The translations under genes were made by a program, and so were the position numbers. From a virus: a stretch of DNA of 31,945 bases. Location of the stretch: positions 1 through 31,945 of IMG/VR virus record IMGVR_UViG_3300013125_000682, one strand, 5' to 3'. How positions within the stretch are numbered: the stretch's first letter is position 1; each line of letters begins with the position of its first letter. A model generated the notes under the pieces. That model saw only the letters and a program-made list of their open reading frames with translations, made no database searches and was not told the origin of the DNA. This document shows, piece by piece, positions 8,344 to 14,818 of the stretch.

Positions 8344-8873
8344 TATTGCTCCTGTTTGACCATCAACGCTGTCAATGCAGCCGTCACCTGTTTGTAGGTG
8401 TCATCGACACGGCTGTGAACTGCCGTAACAGAGGAAATGAGTTTGTCGTATTTCTCCCCTATTTGCGTTTCCAGCCTGAGAATATCTCCGTGATGTTCTT
8501 CCTTCTGGACGAAGCAGCCCTGGCGGGTATTCTCATTCGCCTGGCACTTCAGGATTGCCACCTCCAGAATGTGAATCTTCTGATCGTGCTCGCGATCGCG
8601 TTCGGAGCCCTTCAGCTCGGAGGCGTTCAATTTCTTTTCCAGGGCCAGAAGGCGATCATTCTGAGCCTTGTCGGCTTCGGCCTTCTTGTTGAATGCCCGG
8701 TTCACGATTACCAGCACGAATCCGGGCCAGACACTCAAGAGCAGCAATACCATGACCTCCAGCCACCATGACACCGCTAAAGGCGTGCTCACATCCGGGT
8801 TGGGCATCACATTGCCCCAGGCGGCGGTTGAACTTGCGATCAGTGCGATGACAATTCCTCGAAAGCTGATCAT
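8343..8873 (-). CDS. gp25-like (DUF2730-type) membrane coiled-coil protein
   Basis: The 176-residue protein starts at ATG 8873, overlapping the upstream stop (ATGA). An N-terminal signal-like segment (IVIALIASSTAAWG) is followed by a transmembrane stretch (WLEVMVLLLLSVWPGFVLVI) and a long charged coiled coil (LALEKKLNASELKGSERD onward). One membrane segment followed by a coiled coil directly before gp26- and gp27-like genes is the layout of Mu gp25/DUF2730. Two cysteines lie in the middle of the coil (KCQANENTRQGC). It may belong to lysis or head assembly; the family's role is not settled. Confidence 0.65.
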   Translation of the reverse strand: MISFRGIVIALIASSTAAWGNVMPNPDVSTPLAVSWWLEVMVLLLLSVWPGFVLVIVNRAFNKKAEADKAQNDRLLALEKKLNASELKGSERDREHDQKIHILEVAILKCQANENTRQGCFVQKEEHHGDILRLETQIGEKYDKLISSVTAVHSRVDDTYKQVTAALTALMVKQEQ

Positions 8874-9301
8874 GATTTCCCGCCGGAGATTTTCATCCAC
8901 GCGATCTGCACCAGGAACCGTGCGATGCGTTCGGGCGTACTCGGGAATACTTCTTGGAGCCGCTCCAGGGCCTGGCCGCGTTTTTCAGCGGAAGTGAGCG
9001 TCTCCAACTTGGCCAATTCGCCCACGAGCGCCTCGGCCGCGTCCAATTGTTTCGCAGTTACGCCGATCCCGTGCAGGATCACCACGAATTCGAGGAATCC
9101 CCGGAGGATGGTCTCGGGGATGAATCCGAACCCGCCGAGCCTTTCCAGGGCCCACGCACGCCGCGCCGCAGGACCTTCGATCTCCTTATCCGCCTGCTCC
9201 ACGAAGTAGAGCGCTTTTTCAAAGTAGTCGGCCGCGCCCGCCAGGGCCTTGGGCAGCAACCACCACAGGATTTTCGTGACTAATGGGACTAACCAGATCA
9301 T
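8870..9301 (-). CDS. Membrane-anchored lysis-region protein, holin candidate
   Basis: The 143-residue protein starts at ATG 9301, about 7 bases after a GGAG Shine-Dalgarno. An in-frame ATG further upstream (9319) is less likely. The N-terminus is hydrophobic (MIWLVPLVTKILWWLLPKAL), followed by helical segments and another hydrophobic stretch (FLEFVVILHGIG). It lies directly after the NlpC/P60 endolysin and before the gp25-like gene, so a holin-type function is plausible. No holin family was recognised, and the long soluble C-terminus is unusual for a simple holin. Confidence 0.55.
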   Translation of the reverse strand: MIWLVPLVTKILWWLLPKALAGAADYFEKALYFVEQADKEIEGPAARRAWALERLGGFGFIPETILRGFLEFVVILHGIGVTAKQLDAAEALVGELAKLETLTSAEKRGQALERLQEVFPSTPERIARFLVQIAWMKISGGKS

Positions 9302-9317
9302 ATCAATCCTCCATCTC

Positions 9318-9436
9318 ATCCGCAGATTGCGCAGATGGCTATAGGGGCGACCGGCGGTCGCCCAGAAGAAGGGCGCATGCCGTTCGCCCCTACATTGTTC
9401 CGAGAATCTGCGTCATCCGCGAAATCTGTGGTTGCC
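9318..9436. repeat. Family A nested inside family F
   Basis: A family F left arm (ATCCGCAGATTGCGCAGAT) is split by two family A palindromes (GGGCGACCGGCGGTCGCCC and GGGCGCATGCCGTTCGCCC). F sequence (GAATCTGCGTCATCCGC, AAATCTGTGG) resumes after them, immediately before the endolysin stop. Confidence 0.85.
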
Positions 9437-9437
9437 T

Positions 9438-10088
9438 CTAGTATGGAGGCCGTATGGCTAGCACGATACGCGGCTGCCAATACGGCCTGAGATTCGTTTC
9501 CGAGAAGCCCTTGGTTTTGCCCGCATGGACCGCGCGGCCCTTTTGGACGTATTGCATCAGCACATGGTTGATGAAGAAATCCGCCTTGGCTGGCCGCATT
9601 TGTAGGGGCGAGGCACGCCTCGCCCTTCCCGTGGGCGACGCATGCGTCGCCCCTACACCCGCATCCGGATAATCCTCGGAATTTGCGAACAGCAGATCTC
9701 CGAACATGGCCTCATCCAGCCTCATAAGCGGCGGCCACGGCCATCCGGCCATTGCCTCCGCGGTCGTGCGATGGAACCATTTTGTCAGGGTGAGTTCGGG
9801 CCACAAATCCTTGAGCAGCTTCCACATCTGCATGGAGCAATCCGCTTTGCCCCAGACATATGGCGGATTCTCGGCAAGCATCACCTGGACGTTGGTATAG
9901 AGCACCGCGCGCCGGCCGGTGTAGGCATGGGAGGATGATCCGCAGATTGCGCAGAAGATGCAGAGAAGAAGAACAGCCTTCACCACAGAGATCGCAGAGG
10001 GTGCTGTAGGGGCGCATGGCATGCGCCCAGGGCGACCGCCGGTCACCCCTACGAGAACCTGTGTTCTCCGCGGTGAACCGTTCCCCAT
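9438..10088 (-). CDS. NlpC/P60-type endolysin with repeat insertions
   Basis: The 216-residue protein starts at ATG 10088, with GAGGGG about 7 bases upstream. The catalytic region has NPPYVWGKADCS (Cys84 as nucleophile), FGDLLFANS and NHVLMQYVQKG (His175), matching NlpC/P60 cysteine peptidases that cut peptidoglycan peptides. Family F and A repeats fill residues about 5-35. A hydrophobic signal-like stretch (VVKAVLLLCIFCAICG) follows, and its C-terminal part matches family F sequence. Another family A pair lies at about 145-163, between the GDLLF strand and the catalytic His. The core motifs survive, so it may be active. The gene follows a membrane protein by 3 bases and precedes the holin candidate. 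Confidence 0.78.
   Translation of the reverse strand: MGNGSPRRTQVLVGVTGGRPGRMPCAPTAPSAISVVKAVLLLCIFCAICGSSSHAYTGRRAVLYTNVQVMLAENPPYVWGKADCSMQMWKLLKDLWPELTLTKWFHRTTAEAMAGWPWPPLMRLDEAMFGDLLFANSEDYPDAGVGATHASPTGRARRASPLQMRPAKADFFINHVLMQYVQKGRAVHAGKTKGFSETNLRPYWQPRIVLAIRPPY
9600..9658. repeat. In-frame family A pair inside the endolysin gene
   Basis: Two family A palindromes (GGGGCGAGGCACGCCTCGCCC and GGGCGACGCATGCGTCGCCC) lie back to back in the open reading frame, encoding a VGATHASPTGRARRASP-like stretch between the conserved GDLLF and NHV motifs. Confidence 0.8.
9940..10080. repeat. Family F arms with a nested family A unit, inside the endolysin N-terminus
   Basis: F-type arms (GATCCGCAGATTGCGCAGA and CACCACAGAGATCGCAGAG, with the partner ACCTGTGTTCTCCGCGG) flank a family A pair (GGGGCGCATGGCATGCGCCC and GGGCGACCGCCGGTCACCC). 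All are read in frame. Confidence 0.75.
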
Positions 10089-10091
10089 ATT

Positions 10092-10871
10092 CTATCCCCT
10101 CACCGCGGCTGTGATTATCCAGCCCAGGACGAGCAATTTCATACAAACAATGCAGGTCGACGCCCAGGTGTTGTCATAAAGGTCCTTGTCCCACCAGAAA
10201 TTGAAAATCCTGCGCATGATGACCAGGCCGAGAATAAATGCGCACATCGCGATAAGGACCGTTACGCCCACGCCCGCGCCTTTGACCGCGGCCACCACCA
10301 GCGGCGTAGCGCCGCCGATCCTTAGTATCTGCTCCAACTGTTCATATTCGACCGGAGTCAACAGCACGCTCGGGTAGTTGTCGTCATTGTCCGGTCCCGT
10401 GGCCTCTTCATCATCCTCTTGGCCCCCTCGCCCCATGGGAGAGGGACGGGGTGAGAGCGCATCGTTCGTAGCGCCGGTGTCCCGCCGGTAATTCATTGCA
10501 GGGGCCTTCGGGAATGCAGGCCATTCGAGGCCTTTCGCTGACCACAAAGCGTGTCCCTCTCCCCTGTGGGGCAGGCTTTCCAGCCTGCCGACGGCCTGGA
10601 AAGGCCATCCCACAGAGAGGGGCGGGGTGAGGGGGTCCTGTCGATAATTGTTCTTGGCCGGGGAGGTTAGAGTCGGATTCGGGAACAGGTCCCGCGCGGC
10701 CTTGTCAATGCCGCTTTGCATGGGCGCATTCGAGGAAGATTCGCCGGCTGCCCTGCAGGGCGCTGATAGGCCGAATGCTGTTAGGCTGACTACCACGGAC
10801 AGGAAAATCGCAATGCTGCGGCGTGAGCTGCGGATACGTAGCGCCGGCGTCTCGCCGGTAGTTTGCGCCAT
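10092..10871 (-). CDS. Membrane protein of unknown function, heavily built from repeats
   Basis: The 259-residue protein starts at ATG 10871 after a GGGAGGG Shine-Dalgarno. A hydrophobic N-terminal segment (IAIFLSVVVSLTAFGL) is followed by a long repeat-filled region and two C-terminal transmembrane stretches (GVGVTVLIAMCAFILGLVIM and MKLLVLGWIITAAV). Family B lies directly after the start (TTGETPAL), family C and D units lie near residues 80-105, and B and D units lie near 125-150 (NYRRDTGAT, LSPRPSPMGRGG). Its place, before the endolysin, suggests a lysis role such as a holin or spanin-type protein. I do not recognise the family. Confidence 0.6.
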   Translation of the reverse strand: MAQTTGETPALRIRSSRRSIAIFLSVVVSLTAFGLSAPCRAAGESSSNAPMQSGIDKAARDLFPNPTLTSPAKNNYRQDPLTPPLSVGWPFQAVGRLESLPHRGEGHALWSAKGLEWPAFPKAPAMNYRRDTGATNDALSPRPSPMGRGGQEDDEEATGPDNDDNYPSVLLTPVEYEQLEQILRIGGATPLVVAAVKGAGVGVTVLIAMCAFILGLVIMRRIFNFWWDKDLYDNTWASTCIVCMKLLVLGWIITAAVRG

Positions 10872-10972
10872 TGGAGCCCTCCCGAGGTGTGGGGCAGGCC
10901 TTCCAGCCTGCCGAGGGGAATCAATTGCATTCCCCCCGCTGATACCTCACCTGAGAGGGCAGAACAAATAAA

Positions 10973-11002
10973 CCGCTTGAAAAAAATACCCTTTTCAAGC
11001 GG
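10973..11002 (-). terminator. Possible intrinsic terminator before the lysis genes
   Basis: An 11-bp perfect inverted repeat (CCGCTTGAAAA and TTTTCAAGCGG) has an 8-base loop. On the minus strand it is followed by TTTATTTG. It lies between the 11.1 kb gene and the lysis-region genes, where a new late operon could start. A late promoter was not recognised. Confidence 0.4.
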
Positions 11003-11084
11003 CTTCCTGAACCAGACGAAAATTTATCAGCGACGATTACCGGCGAGACCGCAGATTACGCGGATCCCCGCAGATTCCAACCGA

Positions 11085-11435
11085 TCAGATTTCATCCATG
11101 ACTACATCATCTACCCCGGACTGATGGCAGGCCTTCCAGGTTGTGACTATCAATTCGCCATGCGGATTTGTTTTAGGCGCTCCGAATATCCGCTCAAAGT
11201 CACGCTGATTGCGCACGACCACAATTCGGGCGCCGGATGGTTCAATAACGCCGAGATCTATAATGCCGTCCTTTCTGAGCGCATTCCCCGACACCACCTC
11301 CCGCTGTCCATTATCGAGAAATTCGACCAGGCGGGAATTGCGCCAACGTCTCAGGACGCGGCATGTTCGATTGAAAAGCGTGGCTCGCTTCTCATTGTTA
11401 TGCCAGGCATAGCGGTAGAGCGATTCGGATGTCAT
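11085..11435 (-). CDS. Small phage protein of unknown function
   Basis: The 116-residue protein starts at ATG 11435, with an AGGAGAG Shine-Dalgarno. The N-terminal half reads RATLFNRTCRVLRRWRNS, then LVEFLDNGQREVVSGNALR. It has the compact look of a small beta-barrel nucleic-acid or ribosome-associated protein, of a kind I recall as conserved hypothetical in bacteria and phages. The C-terminal half ends VDDVVMDEI with no known motif. The last codons overlap sequence resembling a family F fragment. Function not assigned. Confidence 0.6.
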   Translation of the reverse strand: MTSESLYRYAWHNNEKRATLFNRTCRVLRRWRNSRLVEFLDNGQREVVSGNALRKDGIIDLGVIEPSGARIVVVRNQRDFERIFGAPKTNPHGELIVTTWKACHQSGVDDVVMDEI

Positions 11436-11514
11436 CCTTATCTCTCCTCATTCCTAACCTAAAACGATATCCCCTCGGCTGTTCCCTCTGCGTTCTCTGC
11501 GGTGAATCCCGATC

Positions 11515-11748
11515 CTACTTCCCCACCGTGCCGATTATTCGGCCGAAACGGTCCCGGACATAGATCCGGTTGCCCGTTCGGGTCCATGTTTCTGTCAGAC
11601 GGCCCGAGCGGTCCCGCACATCCGCCGCGGCCCCGCGACGTTGCCACGTCTCCACTGTGCGGCCCGACCGATCGCGGACCGTGTAATCCGCGGAGAAGGC
11701 GGGAAGAGCAAGCAACATCATGGCCGCAAATACGAGAGCTGATTTCAT
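11515..11748 (-). CDS. Small secreted repeat protein
   Basis: The 77-residue protein starts at ATG 11748, with a strong GGAGG Shine-Dalgarno. It has a typical signal peptide (MKSALVFAAMMLLALPAFSA). The mature part has three related units: YTVRDRSGRTVETWQR, DVRDRSGRLTETWTRTG and YVRDRFGRIIGTVG. The unit VRDRSGR plus a strand suggests short beta-hairpin repeats. It resembles small exported proteins I have seen in Mu-like phages, but no role is known to me. It lies between two small genes of unknown function, and no repeat insertion is seen. Confidence 0.65.
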   Translation of the reverse strand: MKSALVFAAMMLLALPAFSADYTVRDRSGRTVETWQRRGAAADVRDRSGRLTETWTRTGNRIYVRDRFGRIIGTVGK

Positions 11749-11816
11749 GACTCCGCCTCCTGTTTATTCGCAGTTTCCACAAATTTGGACGTATCATGCT
11801 CCGATTCGTTCATTCA

Positions 11817-11935
11817 ACCCTCACCCAACCCTCTCCCAGAGGGAGAGGGCAATATGTAGGAGTTTTTGGGAGGAGGTCTGGAGGGGGCCTTTTTGCAAAA
11901 AGGCCCCCTCCAGATGCTTTCTCAGCGCCTCACCG
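11817..11935. repeat. Composite family D plus family E hairpin
   Basis: A family D arm pair (CCTCACCC.., CTCTCCCAGAGGGAGAGGG) is followed by AGGAGTTTTTGGG and a perfect 36-base palindrome at 11878-11913 (CTGGAGGGGGCCTTTTTG and its mirror). The ATGCTTTCTCAGCGCCT tail comes next. The composite lies between the secreted repeat protein and the HTH gene. Confidence 0.85.
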
Positions 11936-11960
11936 GCATGCTCCATTCTACCATATCCAT

Positions 11961-12266
11961 TCACTGCTCCGTCAACAAATCCCGGTTCAATAATCGCCAG
12001 CGGAGAATGCCATTGAGATCCTCGCCCCGATATATTGGGAAGCCGGCATCCGCGACTGTTCGCAGGTCCCGTGTAATGGTCGCCAGCGACACTTCCAATT
12101 CGGCGGCTAATTCCAGTGTGCTTTTTCCCATGCGACAGGCCGCGAGAATCCTTAACAGCCGCCATTGCCTGGCCAGACAGAGCGATAACGTCGGCCGCTG
12201 CCTCGTGCGGACCTGCTTTCGCTCAAACGTCACAACCGAGGTCCTGCCTGTCATAATTTGAGTCAT
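11961..12266 (-). CDS. HTH transcriptional regulator (DeoR/HTH_11-type)
   Basis: The 101-residue protein starts at ATG 12266, just after the previous stop, with a GAGGG Shine-Dalgarno. Residues about 35-85 form a winged helix: RLLRILAACRMGKSTLELAA, then LEVSLATITRDLRTVADAGF and a wing ending YRGED. This matches the HTH_11 type that starts DeoR and WYL regulators. No ligand-binding domain follows. It lies downstream of the Mor-family gene, so it could modulate middle or late expression, but no target can be inferred. Confidence 0.7.
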   Translation of the reverse strand: MTQIMTGRTSVVTFERKQVRTRQRPTLSLCLARQWRLLRILAACRMGKSTLELAAELEVSLATITRDLRTVADAGFPIYRGEDLNGILRWRLLNRDLLTEQ

Positions 12267-12269
12267 AAT

Positions 12270-12476
12270 TTACCCTCGAAAATGCAAATCGGCCGCAGAG
12301 CGCTGAGAGAGCATCCGCCGGATTTCCTTGAGCGATTGATTCCGCACAGGACCGTAGCATCTCGGGCAATACTCGCGGTCGGCGCCGAATTCGCCCGAGT
12401 GATAAAGCACAACGGGTTTTGGCCCTCTCCAATCACACATCCAACAAGCCCAGCCTTTCAAAATGGCCCCATGCAT
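12270..12476 (-). CDS. Small zinc-ribbon-like protein (start uncertain)
   Basis: From ATG 12476 the protein has 68 residues and two Cys pairs: CWMCDW near the start and CPRCYG in the middle. It looks like a small zinc ribbon. No good Shine-Dalgarno precedes this ATG, and a TTG start at 12524 would give 84 residues, so the start is uncertain. The C-terminus is helical (LKEIRRMLSQRS). The stop lies next to the start of the HTH gene. Function unknown. Confidence 0.5.
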   Translation of the reverse strand: MHGAILKGWACWMCDWRGPKPVVLYHSGEFGADREYCPRCYGPVRNQSLKEIRRMLSQRSAADLHFRG

Positions 12477-12550
12477 AATTTGCGTGAATAATGCAATGAA
12501 TATTTTCCGGCAAAAATCCAACAAACCGGGAGGCTGCGTACCATGCGCCC

Positions 12551-12784
12551 CTATAAGTATCGCCGCTTACCGTATGCGATTCGCAGCCGCCAATACCAGA
12601 ACAGGAATTCCAGCACTATCACATGGACCTCATAACCGAGGTCCGGGACTGAGGCCAGGATGCTCTTATGCCACGGAGTAAACGCCGCGGCCGGGAATAT
12701 GAACCGCCGCCAATGCTCCGCCTTCTCCGTCCGGAATGAGCAGGAGCACCAGCGGGATTTGTCTTTGGCTTCCCAATGCTTCAT
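12551..12784 (-). CDS. Small hypothetical protein coupled to its upstream neighbour
   Basis: The chosen start is ATG 12784, which overlaps the preceding stop (ATGA), giving 77 residues; a longer open frame upstream is not supported. It begins MKHWEAKDKSRWCSC, includes an aromatic and hydrophobic stretch (VHVIVLEFLFWYWRL) and ends in a basic tail (AYGKRRYL). No family is recognised. Confidence 0.5.
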   Translation of the reverse strand: MKHWEAKDKSRWCSCSFRTEKAEHWRRFIFPAAAFTPWHKSILASVPDLGYEVHVIVLEFLFWYWRLRIAYGKRRYL

Positions 12785-13002
12785 AAAGCCAATTCCCCCT
12801 GCTTCCCGTTTGGCCGGCATTCCTCGCATCCCCATCGGCCGGTTCTGACGGCCTCGATAGTCACCTGATGCACGTTCTCGCCAGCAGCGATCCATTGCTG
12901 AACCTCTCTTATAAGGCCCTTGGCCGGGCATGCTGGATCTACGAGCGCAACCGCTGCAAAACAGCCGCACGGTTTGATTATTGCGTAAGTCCGCTCTGCC
13001 AT
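12781..13002 (-). CDS. Small Cys-containing phage protein
   Basis: The 73-residue protein starts at ATG 13002. It begins MAERTYAIIKPCGCFAAVALVD and has a CxC early and a CEEC near the C-terminus, which together could hold a metal ion. The Shine-Dalgarno for this start (GAGGG) lies inside a family D repeat arm. The gene overlaps the next one by 4 bases. No family is recognised. Confidence 0.5.
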   Translation of the reverse strand: MAERTYAIIKPCGCFAAVALVDPACPAKGLIREVQQWIAAGENVHQVTIEAVRTGRWGCEECRPNGKQGELAL

Positions 13003-13007
13003 TATGT

Positions 13008-13268
13008 CACCCTCACCTTGGCCCTCTCCCTCGGGGGGAGGGAACCTCTTCGTTGCATTTGCGCGAGCGGTCCTCGGACCATTTTCCCGACATCGGGAAA
13101 ATGGTCCGAGGATGCTTTCCCAGGGCCGCCAGGACCCATCATATGGGAGTTTTTGCGGGAGGGGTGCGGGGAGGGAGCTTCTTGCAAGAAGCTTCTTCCC
13201 CGCATCTTGCCTGCGCCCCCTACGGGCGACCGCCGGTCGCCCCTACAAGGGCACGGCATGCCTCGCCC
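13008..13268. repeat. Repeat block: family D, two E-type hairpins and family A
   Basis: The 266-base gap before the ASCH gene contains, from left to right: a family D unit; an E-type hairpin with a 20-bp perfect stem at 13071-13112 (TCCTCGGACCATTTTCCCGA and its mirror); a second E-type hairpin at 13166-13203 with the AGTTTTTG flank; and a family A pair. No gene is supported here. Confidence 0.85.
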
Positions 13269-13757
13269 CTACATGGCCCGCAGCGCATGTCCGGCGATCT
13301 GGGCGTCAGGGACCTCGAAGAGACCCTGGCGCCCCAGGAGATGCCAGGGCGCCTCGAAGGCCCTTGGGTCCTCGAATTGCCATGCTCTCCGGCCGGGACT
13401 GAAATTCCCGAGCTGCAATTCCGTTTGAGCTTGTAGCGCCGGCATCCTGGCGATAGCGATGTTGGTCGGATGATCGTCCTCCAGCGTCACTATGCCGAGG
13501 GCCTTGCCGAACGCCAGCCGCCGATAATCCTCATACTGAATGCCCAGATCGTGCAGGCCGAAATCCCGAAACTCCCGAGCATCCAGGACGCGCCTGGCTG
13601 CATGGATCAATAGCGGCCCCCAATGCGGCTTGCCGTTCCGGATGGGCCTCCAGGAACGAGTCTCGAAATGCTTCCGGATCGGCGGATCGACCGGTAGGAT
13701 GCCCGCGCTGCTGAAGATCAGCGAAGCCCACGGCTGCCATAACGAAATTGCTAACAT
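13269..13757 (-). CDS. ASCH-domain protein with in-frame repeats
   Basis: The 162-residue protein starts at ATG 13757 and begins MLAISLWQPWASLIF. It shows HFETRSW and GPLLIHAARR, the typical opening of ASCH-like phage proteins, which are thought to bind RNA or modified nucleotides; its target here is unknown. Between LIF and FETRSW lies an in-frame family B remnant (SSAGILPVDPPI). Another B-type piece encodes RMPALQ near residue 105, and the C-terminus (ALRAM) falls at the edge of a family A unit. The Shine-Dalgarno (GAGGGG) is part of a family D repeat. Confidence 0.7.
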   Translation of the reverse strand: MLAISLWQPWASLIFSSAGILPVDPPIRKHFETRSWRPIRNGKPHWGPLLIHAARRVLDAREFRDFGLHDLGIQYEDYRRLAFGKALGIVTLEDDHPTNIAIARMPALQAQTELQLGNFSPGRRAWQFEDPRAFEAPWHLLGRQGLFEVPDAQIAGHALRAM

Positions 13758-13762
13758 TGTCC

Positions 13763-13880
13763 CCTCACCCTAACCCTCTCCCGCCAGGGGAGAGGGGAAT
13801 GTATAGGAGTTTTTGGGGGGAGGTCCGGAGGGGGCGTTTTTGCAAAAACGTCCCCTCCGGATGCCTTCTCAGGGCCTCCC
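13763..13880. repeat. Composite family D plus family E hairpin
   Basis: A family D arm pair (CCTCACCCTAACCCTCTCC and partner) is followed by an AGGAGTTTTTGGG flank and an E hairpin at 13825-13860 (CCGGAGGGGGCGTTTTTG and its mirror, one G-T pair), then a CCTTCTCAGGGCC tail. It is near-identical in layout to the 11.8 kb composite. Confidence 0.85.
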
Positions 13881-13938
13881 GGATTTATCAATCACCGGCA
13901 AGCCTGCCCCGGACCGCGATCCGGGGATGCCGGCGTTA

Positions 13939-14298
13939 CTATTCGAACAGGCCTCCTTGCTGGTCTGGCGGCCGGACGATTTCGTAGATCGTGCTCGTGG
14001 TCAGCCCGTACCGTTGCGCCAAGGCCCTATGGTTCGCGCCCGTGAATTCGTTTCGTATGCGGTCATCCCTGAGCTGCCGCCATGCTCCCTCCGATTTCGG
14101 GATATAGATCTGCTGCCCCTGGAATGCGTCAATCAACCGGATCGTGCCGGCCAGGCCGATCAGCTCGATCAGTTCACGGACCTGCGGCGGCACCGCAGCG
14201 AGGACGGCCGCAAGGTCCTCATCGAGCAGCCAATCATACGCTCCCGTAGCGCCGGCATCTTGCCGGTAATCATTCGGTTGTGCGGCTGTGTTGATCAT
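13939..14298 (-). CDS. mor: Mor-family middle transcription activator
   Basis: The 119-residue protein starts at ATG 14298. It contains VRELIELIGLAGTIRLIDAF, then QQIYIPK and a C-terminal helix-turn-helix (HRALAQRYGLTTSTIYEIV). This is the Mor/C family layout: a dimerisation region, an IYIP strand and a DNA-binding HTH. In Mu, Mor activates the middle promoter that drives the late activator C. The N-terminus carries a family B insertion (NDYRQDAGATG, residues about 9-19) just ahead of the conserved part. The gene follows the MazG-like gene. I see no separate C gene in the window. Confidence 0.85.
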   Translation of the reverse strand: MINTAAQPNDYRQDAGATGAYDWLLDEDLAAVLAAVPPQVRELIELIGLAGTIRLIDAFQGQQIYIPKSEGAWRQLRDDRIRNEFTGANHRALAQRYGLTTSTIYEIVRPPDQQGGLFE

Positions 14299-14317
14299 TT
14301 CCTAGACCTGGGCGGCG

Positions 14318-14373
14318 TTGTAGGGGCGCATGGCATGCGCCCTCCCCAGGGCGACCGCCGGTCGCCCCTACAG
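14318..14373. repeat. Family A pair between the Mor and MazG-like genes
   Basis: TGTAGGGGCGCATGGCATGC..GCCC and GGGCGACCGCCGGTCGCCC lie adjacent and fill the gap between the genes. Confidence 0.85.
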
Positions 14374-14387
14374 ACACCGATTGTTTG

Positions 14388-14699
14388 CTATATATCCCCG
14401 TCCTTATCGATCACATCCTGAATGAACCTTATGGCCATCGCAGCCACTTGGATGGCTTCCTGTTTCATTCTTTCCGGGCTGCGCAAAGTCTTCTTCTTCT
14501 TGATCTCATCCCATAGCTCATCCAACTCCTCTTTGATGACCGCATAGTGATCATGTGCGCTATTGAACGGCGGATGTTCACCTATGGCCCGGCATAACTC
14601 TCGACGGACTTCCGCGAATATCTGAAGTCCCGTTATTTCGGAAAGAAGATCTTCGATCCCCTCTGGATTCACCTTGAACTCAATTTCCGTCGCTGCCAT
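14388..14699 (-). CDS. MazG-like nucleotide pyrophosphohydrolase
   Basis: The 103-residue protein starts at ATG 14699 with a GGAG Shine-Dalgarno; a longer frame upstream only reads through repeats. The core reads HDHYAVIKEELDELWDEIKK, whose EExxE-type acidic residues are typical of MazG-like NTP-pyrophosphohydrolases. A second helix (QEAIQVAAMAIRFIQDV) has the conserved hydrophobic pattern. Such proteins split nucleoside triphosphates to monophosphates and can alter nucleotide pools or ppGpp-linked signalling; the substrate here is unknown. It is a single-domain version, placed after the methyltransferase. Confidence 0.7.
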   Translation of the reverse strand: MAATEIEFKVNPEGIEDLLSEITGLQIFAEVRRELCRAIGEHPPFNSAHDHYAVIKEELDELWDEIKKKKTLRSPERMKQEAIQVAAMAIRFIQDVIDKDGDI

Positions 14700-14707
14700 T
14701 TCGCTCC

Positions 14708-14812
14708 TTCTCCCGGCAGGCTGGAAAGCCTGCCCCACATCATTAGGAGTTTTTGCGGAAGGGGTGCGGGGAGGGAGCTTTTTGCAAAAAGCTTCCTCCC
14801 CGCATTCCTTTT
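14708..14812. repeat. Family C unit plus family E hairpin
   Basis: CCGGCAGGCTGGAAAGCC lies just before AGGAGTTTTTGCGG and an E hairpin at 14766-14803 (GCGGGGAGGGAGCTTTTTG and its mirror). Together they fill the gap between the methyltransferase and the MazG-like gene. Confidence 0.85.
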
Positions 14813-14818
14813 CCCTCT

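Noticed and set aside
13071-13112. Strong hairpin as an ordinary intrinsic terminator
   Set aside because: No T tract follows on either strand, and it shares a tail with other family E copies.
12868-13436. Overlapping plus-strand frames
   Set aside because: They mainly translate family A, D and E repeats, with no conserved sequence.
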